This document shows positions 9,640 through 18,823 of a stretch of DNA of 47,340 bases, piece after piece. Each line of letters begins with the position of its first letter. Position 1 is the stretch's first letter. Made by a program: the position numbers and the translations under genes. Source of the DNA: CAYYIS01 sp964470965 (lineage in GTDB: Bacteria; JAAXHH01; JABIQT01); the NCBI GenBank assembly GCA_964470965.1, contig CAYYIS010000038.1, forward strand, positions 1 through 47,340. Reading direction: 5' to 3'. The notes below the pieces were generated by a model. It was given only the letters and a program-made list of their open reading frames with translations, was not told where the DNA came from and did no database searches.

Positions 9640-10569
9640 TTAGTTTAGCAGCCTGAGCACACTGTTGTATGTCTCGTCAGATAAAACGCTGTTACCTGCA
9701 GCGGCGTTCATGGCAGCCTGTGCAACGGACTTGGGACCCGGTATGGCCACCGGATTGGTCTGGTGGGAGATTACAAAACGCAACGCGGTCGTTACCATTT
9801 CTTCACCCGGTTGGATATCCCGGCCCAGCTTGTCTACCATCCCACACTGACGTTCAAACCTTTCCTGTCCGGCGGCACCATCGTGCCAGGCGGCGCGAAT
9901 GTTGTCCGTGAAGCGTGACTCTTTCGTATACCTGCCCGACAGGAGTCCCATTGCCAGAGGGCCGCGTACCATGACCGCTATATCGTTTTCTTCGCAATAC
10001 GGCAACAGCTGCGCTTCCGGCGCCCGGTTCAAGAGCGAATAATTGACCTGCACGACACTACAAGTATTATCCTGATTGAATCGCTTTAAAACCGCGAGGG
10101 AGTCCGTCGATATGCCGAATTTGCGAATCCGCCCTTCCTGTTTGAGCACCTCGAAGGCCTCGAGATAAATACCGGGGTCTTTTATGTTTCCTTCATGGCA
10201 TAACAGAACATCGATCCAGTCGGTACGCAACCGGTGAAGACAGGCATGGGCACACAGCCGGATCATGTCAACGGTAGTCTTGGGTACGCCCTGTCCTGTC
10301 CTTTGACCCCAATTTCCTATTTTGGTCACGACATAGGCCTGATGCCGTATTCCAGCCAGCCCTATTCCCAGTCGTTCCTCCGATAATCCATTGGGAATAC
10401 CGTAGGATTCTGCGGTGTCAAACAGGTTGATGCCATGATCAAAGCACGAACGGATGGATGCCCAGGCGGTCGCATCATCGATTTCGCCCCACTGGTTCCC
10501 GATGTTCCATGTGCCCATTCCTATCGCCGAAATGTCCCACCCCGTGTTACCGAACCTTCGATACAGCAT
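9640..10569 (-). CDS. Aldo/keto reductase family oxidoreductase
   Basis: This 309-residue protein is a full-length NADPH-dependent aldo/keto reductase. The catalytic tetrad is visible: D51 and Y56 (FDTAESYG), K83 (VVTKIG) and H125 (LLCHEG). The cofactor-binding end is IPGPKS near 278. These TIM-barrel enzymes reduce carbonyls or oxidise sugars, and the substrate is not predictable. GGAGG lies 4 nt before ATG 10569. It is the last gene of an operon with the 110-residue protein (9 bp upstream) and the secreted peptidase. Confidence 0.92.
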   Translation of the reverse strand: MLYRRFGNTGWDISAIGMGTWNIGNQWGEIDDATAWASIRSCFDHGINLFDTAESYGIPNGLSEERLGIGLAGIRHQAYVVTKIGNWGQRTGQGVPKTTVDMIRLCAHACLHRLRTDWIDVLLCHEGNIKDPGIYLEAFEVLKQEGRIRKFGISTDSLAVLKRFNQDNTCSVVQVNYSLLNRAPEAQLLPYCEENDIAVMVRGPLAMGLLSGRYTKESRFTDNIRAAWHDGAAGQERFERQCGMVDKLGRDIQPGEEMVTTALRFVISHQTNPVAIPGPKSVAQAAMNAAAGNSVLSDETYNSVLRLLN

Positions 10570-10578
10570 ATTGCCTCC

Positions 10579-10911
10579 CTACCCAGGCCAACCGTCGCCG
10601 TCATAATAACGGGTACCCCTGTGCCCCTGCCTTGGAATCGGTGTCTCAAGACGTTCCCCCGGGCATTGGACCATAACCAGAGTCCTGGGTTTACCGGAAC
10701 TTGGGTTTACCGCTCCAGCTATCAGCTCTTTGATTTCCAGTCGGCCGTGCAACTGATCCTGGTAAATGGTGTAAACATAGTCACCAACGTTCAATTTGCT
10801 CGGCTTCCCCGCCATGTGAAATTCAAACTCGGACAGGCTCCCGTCGTAGAGACAATCCAACCCCTGATCACCACGCACGGCAGGAATGGTCTTCGTGATA
10901 CCGAAACTCAT
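10579..10911 (-). CDS. Small uncharacterised protein in the M28 peptidase operon
   Basis: I do not recognise this 110-residue protein. It has no signal peptide or membrane segment. Its middle part (about 40-80, VGDYVYTIYQDQLHGRLEIK) has the feel of a small beta-barrel of the PUA/ASCH type, and the tail is rich in G, R, Y and D. It is held between the peptidase gene (11 bp upstream) and the aldo/keto reductase gene (9 bp downstream), which argues that it is a real translated gene. AAGGGG stands before ATG 10911. The fold suggestion is a guess. Confidence 0.7.
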   Translation of the reverse strand: MSFGITKTIPAVRGDQGLDCLYDGSLSEFEFHMAGKPSKLNVGDYVYTIYQDQLHGRLEIKELIAGAVNPSSGKPRTLVMVQCPGERLETPIPRQGHRGTRYYDGDGWPG

Positions 10912-10922
10912 AGTTTCCCCTT

Positions 10923-13454
10923 TTATTGGTCATCTACCGTTATTTTTGCCCAATCCCAACTCGACAGCCCACGTTCGTTGACCGCCTTGACATGAACGGT
11001 CGTGGATGGTTCGATATCGGTCAGAAACACTTTCGGATCGGTCACCGTCAAGGTTTTCACATCCATTTTATCATAGGCGGAAGACTGGCGCCCATAAGAG
11101 ACGATATAAGACGTTACGTCGCTCTCCAGAGCGGGGTTCCAGGAAAACTCCGCTTGCGACCCGGAGCGTTTCGTGATCTTGAGGCCTGTCAAACGGGATG
11201 GACTCGAAGCAAGCAGCATAATTGTACCAGTCGTCGTCTTAGCAACTTCAGTCACCAGCCGGTGGTTGATGATTTCGAGGACATCGTGTGACTGGTGATA
11301 ATGTGGACTGCTCAAAATTGGATAGGAGCCGATCCCGCCGACGATATCGCCGTATGCGTCGTAATAGGCATGGGCGTCGGTGGATTTGTAATATTTTGCA
11401 TCAAATGTTATGAGATCGGAAAACTGGATCGCAGCGGCATGTTGGACATCTCGTATCCCTTGATTGGAATACCGGATGGTGTCATCGAGCTTATGGTTGT
11501 TTGCCCATCCCACCATGTCGTTGTTCAGAGCGCCCACCAGTTTGACTTCTTCCTCGACTGCTTTCTTCACATAATACCTGCTTCCCAGAAGACCGGCTTC
11601 CTCACCGGTGAAAAAAGCAAACTTGATGGTGGCCGGTTGAGGCCTGTCAGCCAGGACCCTTGCGGTTTCCAGGAGGACGGTCGAGCCCGATGAATTATCG
11701 TCAGCTCCGGGGCCGCGTCGTGACGAATCGAAGTGGCTGCTGATGGCATATACCAGGTCCGGATCCACGGTGCCCACAAGTGTGGCTATTACGTTGGCGG
11801 ATTCGATGCCCGGCCGCGGTTCGAACCACTGCAGCTCCACTTCGTAACCGAATGAATTGAGTTTTTCCTTAAGGTAATCGATCGCCGATAGATTACCCGG
11901 TTCACCGATATACTTGGTACCAAAACTGTGCATGTGCCTGGCGTAGTCGTACAGACGGGTTATAGACACTTCCGATGTGGCGACTCTAACATCATCAGCG
12001 ATAACCTTAAACATTTCTTCACCGCGGGACCGAAGCGCATTTTCCGCCGCAAGCATACGGGAAAGGCGTTGGCCAATGTGGTCTCTGGACAATTTCCGGG
12101 ACATATCCACGACATACAAGGCCCGTTCCCAGGAGATGGTATCACCGTCACGCTCCGACACGATCGCTATCCGCTGGCCATCTGGACTGACGGCCCATTC
12201 GTATTCCGGTGCAACGGTGCGTATCGTGTTGTTGTGGAACAACCTTTTTCGTTTACCGGTTGCCGCGTCAAAAACGAAGGAGCGGCGGTGACGCCCCTCG
12301 CCAATGATGCCTAACACCCGATCATTGTCTATGAACCTGGGAAACAGATCGTGCTGGATATCATAGGTCAGACGTGTGGCCTTCCCACCCCCGCTGTTCG
12401 AGATATACAGCTCCCAATCTTCCCTGGGCCGCATCTGGTATACCACCTGGGAACCGTCAGGGGAAAGTGCCGGATTATCAACCTGGAATTCGGTCCGCTG
12501 GACTGTCCGCGGCGGCAAAGCGTTGGTTAGGGCGAGTACATTGACAGCGTTCTGACCATCTGAACGCAGCAGATATGCCAGCGTAGAACCATCGGCCGAA
12601 ACCGTAAAGTCGGTACCGTCATACGTACCGGTTTGTTTCGTATTCAGATCGTGGAGGGCGAACTGATTTTCACCTGTATTATAAACCAGATATCTCCCTC
12701 CCGGTACGACCGTAACGTTGGTGCGTTGACCAGGCCCCTCGGTCAGGACAACGGGATCGCTACCATTTTCTACAAGGAATATCTGGTTTCCGTCGTCAGC
12801 GGGTCCGGTGGTGAGGTAAATCCCGGTGCCATCAGACGTGTAATCGATATCGGTTTTGCTCAGACCGGGAAGGTCTATTCCGATCTTTTCTTTTGTGGCG
12901 AGGTTTACTACCTGGAGCACAGCATTGGCAGCGGTGATTGACTGGACAACTGAGGCCTGTTTTCGCCATTCGGGAAAATCTCGCGCGGCCCGGTATTGGG
13001 CCATCTTTGCCTTTGCCGCTTTCAACTCATCATCATCCAGGGTCACCAACAGTGCAACACGGTCTCCGGATGGTGAAAATACCAGGCTGGAGATATGGGG
13101 CCCGAGCGGGAAGGTCTTTTGAGTTTTCCAGTCACCGATAAATCGATCCCCCTCGCCTACCGATGACTTGGTAGAATATGCAACGAAGCGTCCGTCCGGA
13201 CTCCACTTTAGCGTATTGCCATGGGGGGCGATCTCGATCGTTTTGTACAGTTCGCCGGTGACCAGGGCAATGCGGTCCAGAAACTCGTCACCTCCCTTGG
13301 CGCCAAGTATTTTCTGAAAGCCCATCAGGGCATCCGGATATCTGCCGGCATCCCAAGCGTCATACACCCTATCGTACTCCCTCTGCAACGATGCCTGCCC
13401 GATAGCAGGAAGGGGTGTCAGTGCAACGAACAATAACACACATAAATACCGCAT
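10923..13454 (-). CDS. Secreted M28 family metallopeptidase with N-terminal beta-propeller and C-terminal fibronectin type III domain
   Basis: This is an 843-residue exported protein. A signal peptide spans 1-20. A TolB/WD40-like propeller runs from about 75 to 450, with repeated SPDG, SPSGD and SPDGSQ motifs. The M28 zinc peptidase domain covers about 500-740 and a fibronectin type III domain about 748-843. The metal and catalytic residues of M28 are all present: H574 (SSHFDS), D585/D586 (GADDNSSG), E618-E619 (TGEEAG), D646 (NNDMVG) and H723 (HQSHD). It should be an aminopeptidase or carboxypeptidase acting outside the cytoplasm. AGGAG lies 5 nt before ATG 13454. It is the first gene of a three-gene operon. 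Confidence 0.9.
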   Translation of the reverse strand: MRYLCVLLFVALTPLPAIGQASLQREYDRVYDAWDAGRYPDALMGFQKILGAKGGDEFLDRIALVTGELYKTIEIAPHGNTLKWSPDGRFVAYSTKSSVGEGDRFIGDWKTQKTFPLGPHISSLVFSPSGDRVALLVTLDDDELKAAKAKMAQYRAARDFPEWRKQASVVQSITAANAVLQVVNLATKEKIGIDLPGLSKTDIDYTSDGTGIYLTTGPADDGNQIFLVENGSDPVVLTEGPGQRTNVTVVPGGRYLVYNTGENQFALHDLNTKQTGTYDGTDFTVSADGSTLAYLLRSDGQNAVNVLALTNALPPRTVQRTEFQVDNPALSPDGSQVVYQMRPREDWELYISNSGGGKATRLTYDIQHDLFPRFIDNDRVLGIIGEGRHRRSFVFDAATGKRKRLFHNNTIRTVAPEYEWAVSPDGQRIAIVSERDGDTISWERALYVVDMSRKLSRDHIGQRLSRMLAAENALRSRGEEMFKVIADDVRVATSEVSITRLYDYARHMHSFGTKYIGEPGNLSAIDYLKEKLNSFGYEVELQWFEPRPGIESANVIATLVGTVDPDLVYAISSHFDSSRRGPGADDNSSGSTVLLETARVLADRPQPATIKFAFFTGEEAGLLGSRYYVKKAVEEEVKLVGALNNDMVGWANNHKLDDTIRYSNQGIRDVQHAAAIQFSDLITFDAKYYKSTDAHAYYDAYGDIVGGIGSYPILSSPHYHQSHDVLEIINHRLVTEVAKTTTGTIMLLASSPSRLTGLKITKRSGSQAEFSWNPALESDVTSYIVSYGRQSSAYDKMDVKTLTVTDPKVFLTDIEPSTTVHVKAVNERGLSSWDWAKITVDDQ

Positions 13455-13826
13455 ATTTTCTCCTTAAAAACACCTCAAAATTCCCAGTGGTTTTATTCTT
13501 TAGAGACGGTACAATAGTGCGTGGAATCATCCCCTTTGTCAAGTGGAACAGATCCGCGTATATGAAATTAAACCTCTGCTTGGCCTGAAACACCGCGGAG
13601 CGCTGTATTTTACATCCGATTTTTGTAAACTGAAGCGTGTATTTTACCACAGTATCGCACAGATCTCAAAGGTTTGGAACGCCATAGCGTTCCAGAATTC
13701 TGCCTGTCACGGCACCCATAATAATATAGTGGGTTCAGTCTGCCGATGGTGTAACAATGGGCCGACAATGGCAACGCGGGGCAATATTGTCGATGACGCG
13801 GTATAATCCCGGCGCAGGAATGGGAG
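13455..13826. other. Divergent intergenic region with direct repeats, a hairpin and a perfect TATAAT
   Basis: This 372-bp region between divergent genes holds no convincing gene. On the minus strand a perfect TTGACA (13542-13537) lies upstream of TATTGT (13516-13511), but the 20-bp spacing is poor. TGTATTTTAC occurs twice as a direct repeat (13604-13613, 13638-13647). On the plus strand a perfect TATAAT (13802-13807) without a clear -35 box lies just before the strong Shine-Dalgarno GGGAGGTGA (13822-13830). Confidence 0.5.
13675..13694. repeat. 8-bp perfect inverted repeat (hairpin or operator)
   Basis: TGGAACGC and GCGTTCCA flank the 4-nt loop CATA. The repeat sits between the divergent M28 peptidase and proline dehydrogenase genes. 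No T-run follows, so an operator or RNA hairpin is as likely as a terminator. Confidence 0.45.
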
Positions 13827-14849
13827 GTGAAAAGTAAGCTGGCATTCGACAGTCGAACGGTCGCCGTCACTTCTATTACCCTTGAGCCATTTTCTCGATT
13901 ATCATATATTGTTGCCATTATGGCCATCATACGAAAGATATTGCTATGGGGATCTCGAAATCACTGGCTCAGTGTCCGTCTACCCAAGACCTGGTTCATG
14001 CGGCGAGCGGTGAGGCCGTTGATGCCGGGTGAGACCATAGACGCGGCCCTGAAAGCTTCTCAGACACTGGCCGAGAAAAACATCGGTAGCATTCTCACGC
14101 TGCTTGGGGAAAACGTAGCCGGCGAATTGGAAGCGAAAGAGGTGACGGATCATTATCTGAAAGTTCTGGATGTGATTTCGGAGCGTGCGCCCAACACAGT
14201 GATTTCCGTAAAAACTACCCAGCTCGGGTTGGACACCAGTGAGGACCTCGCGTATCAGAATATAGAGATCCTGGTGAAACGGGCGCGGGAAATGGGTACC
14301 ATCGTCTGGGTAGATATGGAAAGCAGCGAATACCTGGACGCAACTCTGATTTTATACCGCCGGCTCTTATCTCTTTATGACAACGTCGGCCTGGCCATGC
14401 AGGCATACTTGTTCCGCACAGAGAGAGATCTCGAAGCGTTGCTTCCCCTCGGCCCTGCCATCCGGCTCGTCAAAGGTGCCTATGCGGAACCGGCGGACAT
14501 CGCCTGGCCCGACAAATCAGATGTGGATGCGAATTACCTGAAACTGGCCCGCCGCCTGCTCGACGCCGACGCCCTCGCAGCAGGCACTCGCTCTGCCTTT
14601 GCTACCCATGATCCCAGGATGGTGGAAGCAATACTCAAAGAAATAAACGAGCGGCAGATCCCTGCCGACGCTTACGAATTTCAGATGCTGTATGGTATAG
14701 GCCGGGCGGACCAGCAGCAACTGGCAGAAAACGGCAGCCCCTTGAACGTCCTCATCAGTTACGGCGACGCATGGTTTCCCTGGTATATGAGACGGTTGGC
14801 GGAACGCCCCGCCAACGTGTGGTTTGTGATACGAAGTTTGGTTTGGTGA
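13827..14849 (+). CDS. Proline dehydrogenase (monofunctional)
   Basis: The frame encodes 340 residues from GTG 13827. The family-like part starts at an internal ATG (13920, residue 32), giving 309 residues, close to the Bacillus-type FAD enzyme. Typical PRODH barrel segments are seen: SVKTTQLGLD, VWVDMES, RLVKGAYAEP with its lysine, ATHDPRMVEAI and the FQMLYGIG tail motif. It oxidises proline to pyrroline-5-carboxylate; the second-step dehydrogenase is not in the window. The start is uncertain. ATG 13920 has no Shine-Dalgarno, while GGGAGGTGA (13822-13830) sits 8 nt before an in-frame CTG (13839) and overlaps GTG 13827. A heparinase-family gene follows 12 bp later, probably co-transcribed. 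Confidence 0.88.
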   Translation: MKSKLAFDSRTVAVTSITLEPFSRLSYIVAIMAIIRKILLWGSRNHWLSVRLPKTWFMRRAVRPLMPGETIDAALKASQTLAEKNIGSILTLLGENVAGELEAKEVTDHYLKVLDVISERAPNTVISVKTTQLGLDTSEDLAYQNIEILVKRAREMGTIVWVDMESSEYLDATLILYRRLLSLYDNVGLAMQAYLFRTERDLEALLPLGPAIRLVKGAYAEPADIAWPDKSDVDANYLKLARRLLDADALAAGTRSAFATHDPRMVEAILKEINERQIPADAYEFQMLYGIGRADQQQLAENGSPLNVLISYGDAWFPWYMRRLAERPANVWFVIRSLVW

Positions 14850-14861
14850 CGAAAATATATT

Positions 14862-17600
14862 ATGGCGATCCAGGACTCCTCCACAGCAAAACAAAACCTG
14901 AAGCGACACCCCTGGGCCCGCGAACTCGTCGACGGGTGGCTTGCAGACGTCTCCTACACCCTTTCCAAAAAAAGAGATTTTATCGAGTCGATGATGCCGG
15001 CCCTGACCCCCTGGCCCGAATACGGCCAGAGTTGTCCGGAATGCGTGGGTAGATTATCCGCCATGGGCGAGTCCAACCTCTATGAATGGGATGTACGATC
15101 CCCCGATCGTCTCACCTGTAAGTATTGCGAAACGGTATATCCCAATGAAGATTATCCGGAATCCGGCAGTATTACAGCCAGACGTATGGGCCAGACATTC
15201 ACATTTTACCTGACCGACGAAGAAAAATCTCACCCCGAGGATCGGACCGGGCGATATGCCTTTCGTTGGGTACGGTGGCCGGTTCATACAAGCTGGAGTG
15301 GAATCCTTCGGGCTAAGAAGGGGCGCTGGTGCATAGATCAGTTAGCACCGCTCTCCCGATTGTACGCACTAACCGGTGACATCGCCTGCGCCGAAAGGGC
15401 CGCCTGGATCATGGACGCTATGGCAACCCGGTATCCGGACTGGCTGTTCCACTCCTATGACGGCACCTACGCCGACTGTCCTCCGGCAGAAGTGCCCCCC
15501 TCACTGGGCAGATATCCTCTCGGGGGCAGGTTCCCCAAAGATGGGATCGTCAACGCCTTTGAAGGGCGTCATATGATGGAAAATCACGCGGTCTTGTTTA
15601 ACGGGTTCTGGGGGGCAGGGCGGTTCGGCTGCAGCGGATCTGATGCCGGTATCGTTCTGCAGGCGGCGCTGAGCTATGATCTCGTTCGTGAAGCAACCTA
15701 TGAAGACGGAACAAAAACCATTACGTCCGAGATGGACTGTCGGATCCGGGACGACCTGCTCCTGGCCGCGTGCGAGGACTGTGAACACTGGAATGAAATC
15801 AATAACAAGGCCGGCCACGCCCGATCGTTGAGTGCGGTTGTCGGTCGCCTGTTCGATCGCCCTCAGAGTGTACGACGTGCCATTGAAGGGTTCAAGGCGA
15901 TCCTCGATAAAGGTTTCCATTTTGACGGTTTCGGCACGGAGTCTCCCTCTTATTCGGATATGTTTTTGAACCTGGTCAGAGACATCCCCGAACTGGTTTA
16001 CGGATATACCGATCCCCCCGGATACCAGCCACATGAAGGGAACAGGCTCGAAGATTATGATCCGTACCTCAATACCCCGTTGTACCGATCGGCCCTTGAG
16101 GGTCAGATTCGCCTACTCGATCCAAATCGCAGGTATCCCGTCATCGGCGACACCCATGCAGGGAGTGGCCTGCAAACTATTCACGCGGAGGTACTGACGG
16201 CCAAGTACGATATCGGTTATGCCGGATTGCTCGAGCAGACGCTCGAAATGCCGCTGGCTGATGCCGGCGATGAATACGCACTCTGGCACAGGGATCCGAA
16301 TTTAAAATCCCATGCTACTTCGCCGCTGCCGGTTCGTACGGAATGGTATCCGGGCTGGCACGTGGGTGTTCTGCGGGGAGGCAACTGCCCTGGACATACC
16401 GCATTTTATCTCAATGGATACGGTTTCAGCAGTCATCGACACCGTGATACCCTGGGCATCATTTTTCTGGCATTCAATAAAGAACTCGCCTCGGACCGGG
16501 GTTATATCTGGGATGACCCGCGTGGTGCATGGACCAGGCACACATTATCTCATAATGTCGTGACCGTAGACGGCAAGAGCCAGAACCTTGAGTCATGTCA
16601 AGCCACTCTGGAATTGTTCGGACGAGGGCCCGGCATCGAAGTCATACAGGCCTCGGCTGATGCGTATAAACAGTGCGACTTGTACCGCCGCACCTGCGCC
16701 TTAATCCGTCTGTCGGGCGGGCGATTTTATGCCGTAGATTTGTTCAGAGTCACCGGTGGCAGGACCCACCATTTCGGGTTCCATTGCAATGGTGAAATGA
16801 ACACACCGGGATCCGGGGATCGAAACCGATGGACTTCAGCCGAAAACCTACCGGAAGACTGGTCGAGATGGGTTAAAGGGTCCGTTGAGGCCGCTGGATT
16901 GTCGGACGACAGGGTAACATGGACATGCGATGGCGTTCATATGGATCTCATGTTGCTAAACCCCTCCGACCGTATCATTATCGGTGATGCACCAGGGTGG
17001 CGCAGTTGCGACGGCAATGAAATAAATGCGCCCAGCGTGCAGCACCTGCTTGCGGAAAAACAGGTGATTGAAGGCGCTCGAAGTGATTTTGCCTCGGTGA
17101 TTGTACCGTATGCGGATGGTTGTTGTCCCATAACACACGCGGAATTGGCTCATCATGACTTAAACAGCGGCGCGATGGTGGTTAAAGTATTCGTGGAAGG
17201 AGGAACCGACTACATCATTTCATCACCGGACTACGCAGAGCGGCAGTATGGAGAGATAAAAATAACAGGAAAAATGGGGTTTATTTCCACCGACCGCCAC
17301 GGGCTTTTGATATCGGCCTATCTGCTCGACGGGTTGCGATTGGAATACAATGGGTTAAGGTTACGGTCACCAAGGGCCCGGACCTCGATCGGTGTGGAAT
17401 CAGTGAACGGAACGACCTATACCCTGGCAAAGGAACTCCCTTCGGAAATCCTCACGAAGACAGCTTATCTACTGGCCGGGGACACGGGTTATGATATAGA
17501 AAAAATCGAAGGGAATCGTGTGGAAGTGAAGGCGTATCCCGCGATTGAATGCGAGTCGGTTACTCTTATTCACGAAGCGGCATGGGAAAGACAGCACTAA
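14862..17600 (+). CDS. Heparinase II/III family protein
   Basis: This 912-residue protein has the polysaccharide-lyase layout of an alpha/alpha toroid (about 100-450) followed by a beta-sandwich. The Hepar_II_III signature is seen near 520-545 (SSHRHRDTLG then LASDRGY). Near the N-terminus two CxxC pairs (C58/C61 and C86/C89) could form a zinc ribbon, a feature I know from long heparinase-like proteins of environmental bacteria. No signal peptide is seen. The family cleaves uronic-acid polysaccharides such as heparin-like or alginate-like glycans; the substrate here is unknown. ATG 14862 follows the proline dehydrogenase stop by 12 bp. Its TAA overlaps the ispH stop on the other strand. Confidence 0.82.
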   Translation: MAIQDSSTAKQNLKRHPWARELVDGWLADVSYTLSKKRDFIESMMPALTPWPEYGQSCPECVGRLSAMGESNLYEWDVRSPDRLTCKYCETVYPNEDYPESGSITARRMGQTFTFYLTDEEKSHPEDRTGRYAFRWVRWPVHTSWSGILRAKKGRWCIDQLAPLSRLYALTGDIACAERAAWIMDAMATRYPDWLFHSYDGTYADCPPAEVPPSLGRYPLGGRFPKDGIVNAFEGRHMMENHAVLFNGFWGAGRFGCSGSDAGIVLQAALSYDLVREATYEDGTKTITSEMDCRIRDDLLLAACEDCEHWNEINNKAGHARSLSAVVGRLFDRPQSVRRAIEGFKAILDKGFHFDGFGTESPSYSDMFLNLVRDIPELVYGYTDPPGYQPHEGNRLEDYDPYLNTPLYRSALEGQIRLLDPNRRYPVIGDTHAGSGLQTIHAEVLTAKYDIGYAGLLEQTLEMPLADAGDEYALWHRDPNLKSHATSPLPVRTEWYPGWHVGVLRGGNCPGHTAFYLNGYGFSSHRHRDTLGIIFLAFNKELASDRGYIWDDPRGAWTRHTLSHNVVTVDGKSQNLESCQATLELFGRGPGIEVIQASADAYKQCDLYRRTCALIRLSGGRFYAVDLFRVTGGRTHHFGFHCNGEMNTPGSGDRNRWTSAENLPEDWSRWVKGSVEAAGLSDDRVTWTCDGVHMDLMLLNPSDRIIIGDAPGWRSCDGNEINAPSVQHLLAEKQVIEGARSDFASVIVPYADGCCPITHAELAHHDLNSGAMVVKVFVEGGTDYIISSPDYAERQYGEIKITGKMGFISTDRHGLLISAYLLDGLRLEYNGLRLRSPRARTSIGVESVNGTTYTLAKELPSEILTKTAYLLAGDTGYDIEKIEGNRVEVKAYPAIECESVTLIHEAAWERQH

Positions 17601-18823
17601 ACCACATACTCCCCAAGCGCCTCTTCAACGGGCCGCAAATCTGAAAAAAAAGACAGCACACGCAGAAGCACCTCGTCGACCACAGCATCCGGACACGATG
17701 CACCGCAGGTCAGGACAATGTCCAATGGCCTGTTATCGGGTAGCCAGTTTTCGGTCGAGTTCACTTGCTTGCTCTCCAGATCGAAATGCCGAATGGTGAG
17801 CTCCGACTTTATCTCTGTGGCATTTTTTATGAAATACGTCGGCATGGCTTCCAAGCACAGTTCCACCAGATGCGATGTATTAGAAGAGTTGTACCCTCCA
17901 ACCACCAGTGCCAGGTGCGCTCCTTTATCGACCAACGCATAGGTCGCGTTCTGATTCTCATTGGTAGCATAACATAACGTGTCCGACGTGTCAGCGAAGT
18001 GATTCTGAAGTTGATCTTCGCCATATCGGTCGATGAGTGCCTGGCGTAGCACTTTCGTAATCGCTCTGGTTTCCGTAGCCAACATCGTGGTCTGGTTGAC
18101 GACACCTATCTTTTCCAGATCTTTGACCGGATCGAATCCATCAGAGCATTTATGGCCGAATACATCATTGAAAGTTTCAGGTTGTTCTTCACCCAGGATG
18201 ATCTTCGCCAGAATCCGCGCTTCGTGGATGTCCATTATGATTATCGTCGGTGCATGGGCAACACTGTGTGAAAACGTCGCCCTTGTCTCTTCATGCCGTG
18301 CCTTACCGTGGACCACAACCGTACAACCTGTTTCCCCTAGAAGCGTACTCCGTTTCCACACCTTTTCTACGAATGGACATGTGGTGTTGAATGTATAAGG
18401 GTCGATCCCTCTAGACTCCAGTTCCTGCTGGATCTCAATGGTTGTCCCAAACGCGGGCACAACTACTATATCGTCGGTGTTGAGTTCATTCCAAGGGATC
18501 AGTTGGTCCCCGGCTGTGGTGAAGATAAACTGTACACCGCGTGATTGTAGATCTTTGTTTACATTCGGGTTATGGATCATCTCGCTGAGGAAGAATACCC
18601 GTCGGTCCGAATGGTCTTCAAGTGTCTTGTAAGCAATTTCAATCGCGTTCTCAACACCGAAACAAAACCCGAAATGGCGGGCCAGGATGAACCTGACAGC
18701 GCCGAAGTCCAACACCGTAGGCGAGAGATCGCGCTTCCGCGGATCCGAAATCTGTCGGGCTTTTTTGACCCGTGATGTGATGTCGCTTTTATAAAAAACA
18801 GGAATATGGAATTGTCTTGCCAT
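17597..18823 (-). CDS. ispH: 4-hydroxy-3-methylbut-2-enyl diphosphate reductase, long plant/cyanobacterial type
   Basis: This enzyme makes IPP and DMAPP in the last step of the MEP pathway, using a [4Fe-4S] cluster. The three cluster cysteines are visible, numbered from ATG 18823: C54 (GFCFGVE), C149 (NTTCPFVEKVW) and C284 (DTLCYATNENQ). The protein is about 408 residues. It carries the N-terminal extension and the HGKARHEET and GGYNSSNTSHL segments typical of cyanobacterial and plant IspH, unlike the roughly 315-residue enterobacterial form. The frame continues upstream to GTG 18853; ATG 18823 is preferred, though the Shine-Dalgarno is distant in both cases. The last 4 bp overlap the heparinase gene tail to tail. 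Confidence 0.94.
   Translation of the reverse strand: MARQFHIPVFYKSDITSRVKKARQISDPRKRDLSPTVLDFGAVRFILARHFGFCFGVENAIEIAYKTLEDHSDRRVFFLSEMIHNPNVNKDLQSRGVQFIFTTAGDQLIPWNELNTDDIVVVPAFGTTIEIQQELESRGIDPYTFNTTCPFVEKVWKRSTLLGETGCTVVVHGKARHEETRATFSHSVAHAPTIIIMDIHEARILAKIILGEEQPETFNDVFGHKCSDGFDPVKDLEKIGVVNQTTMLATETRAITKVLRQALIDRYGEDQLQNHFADTSDTLCYATNENQNATYALVDKGAHLALVVGGYNSSNTSHLVELCLEAMPTYFIKNATEIKSELTIRHFDLESKQVNSTENWLPDNRPLDIVLTCGASCPDAVVDEVLLRVLSFFSDLRPVEEALGEYVV

Noticed and set aside
11810..11835. GGTTCGAACC sequence resembling a tRNA T-loop
   Set aside because: It is inside the M28 peptidase coding sequence and no acceptor or anticodon stems can be formed around it.
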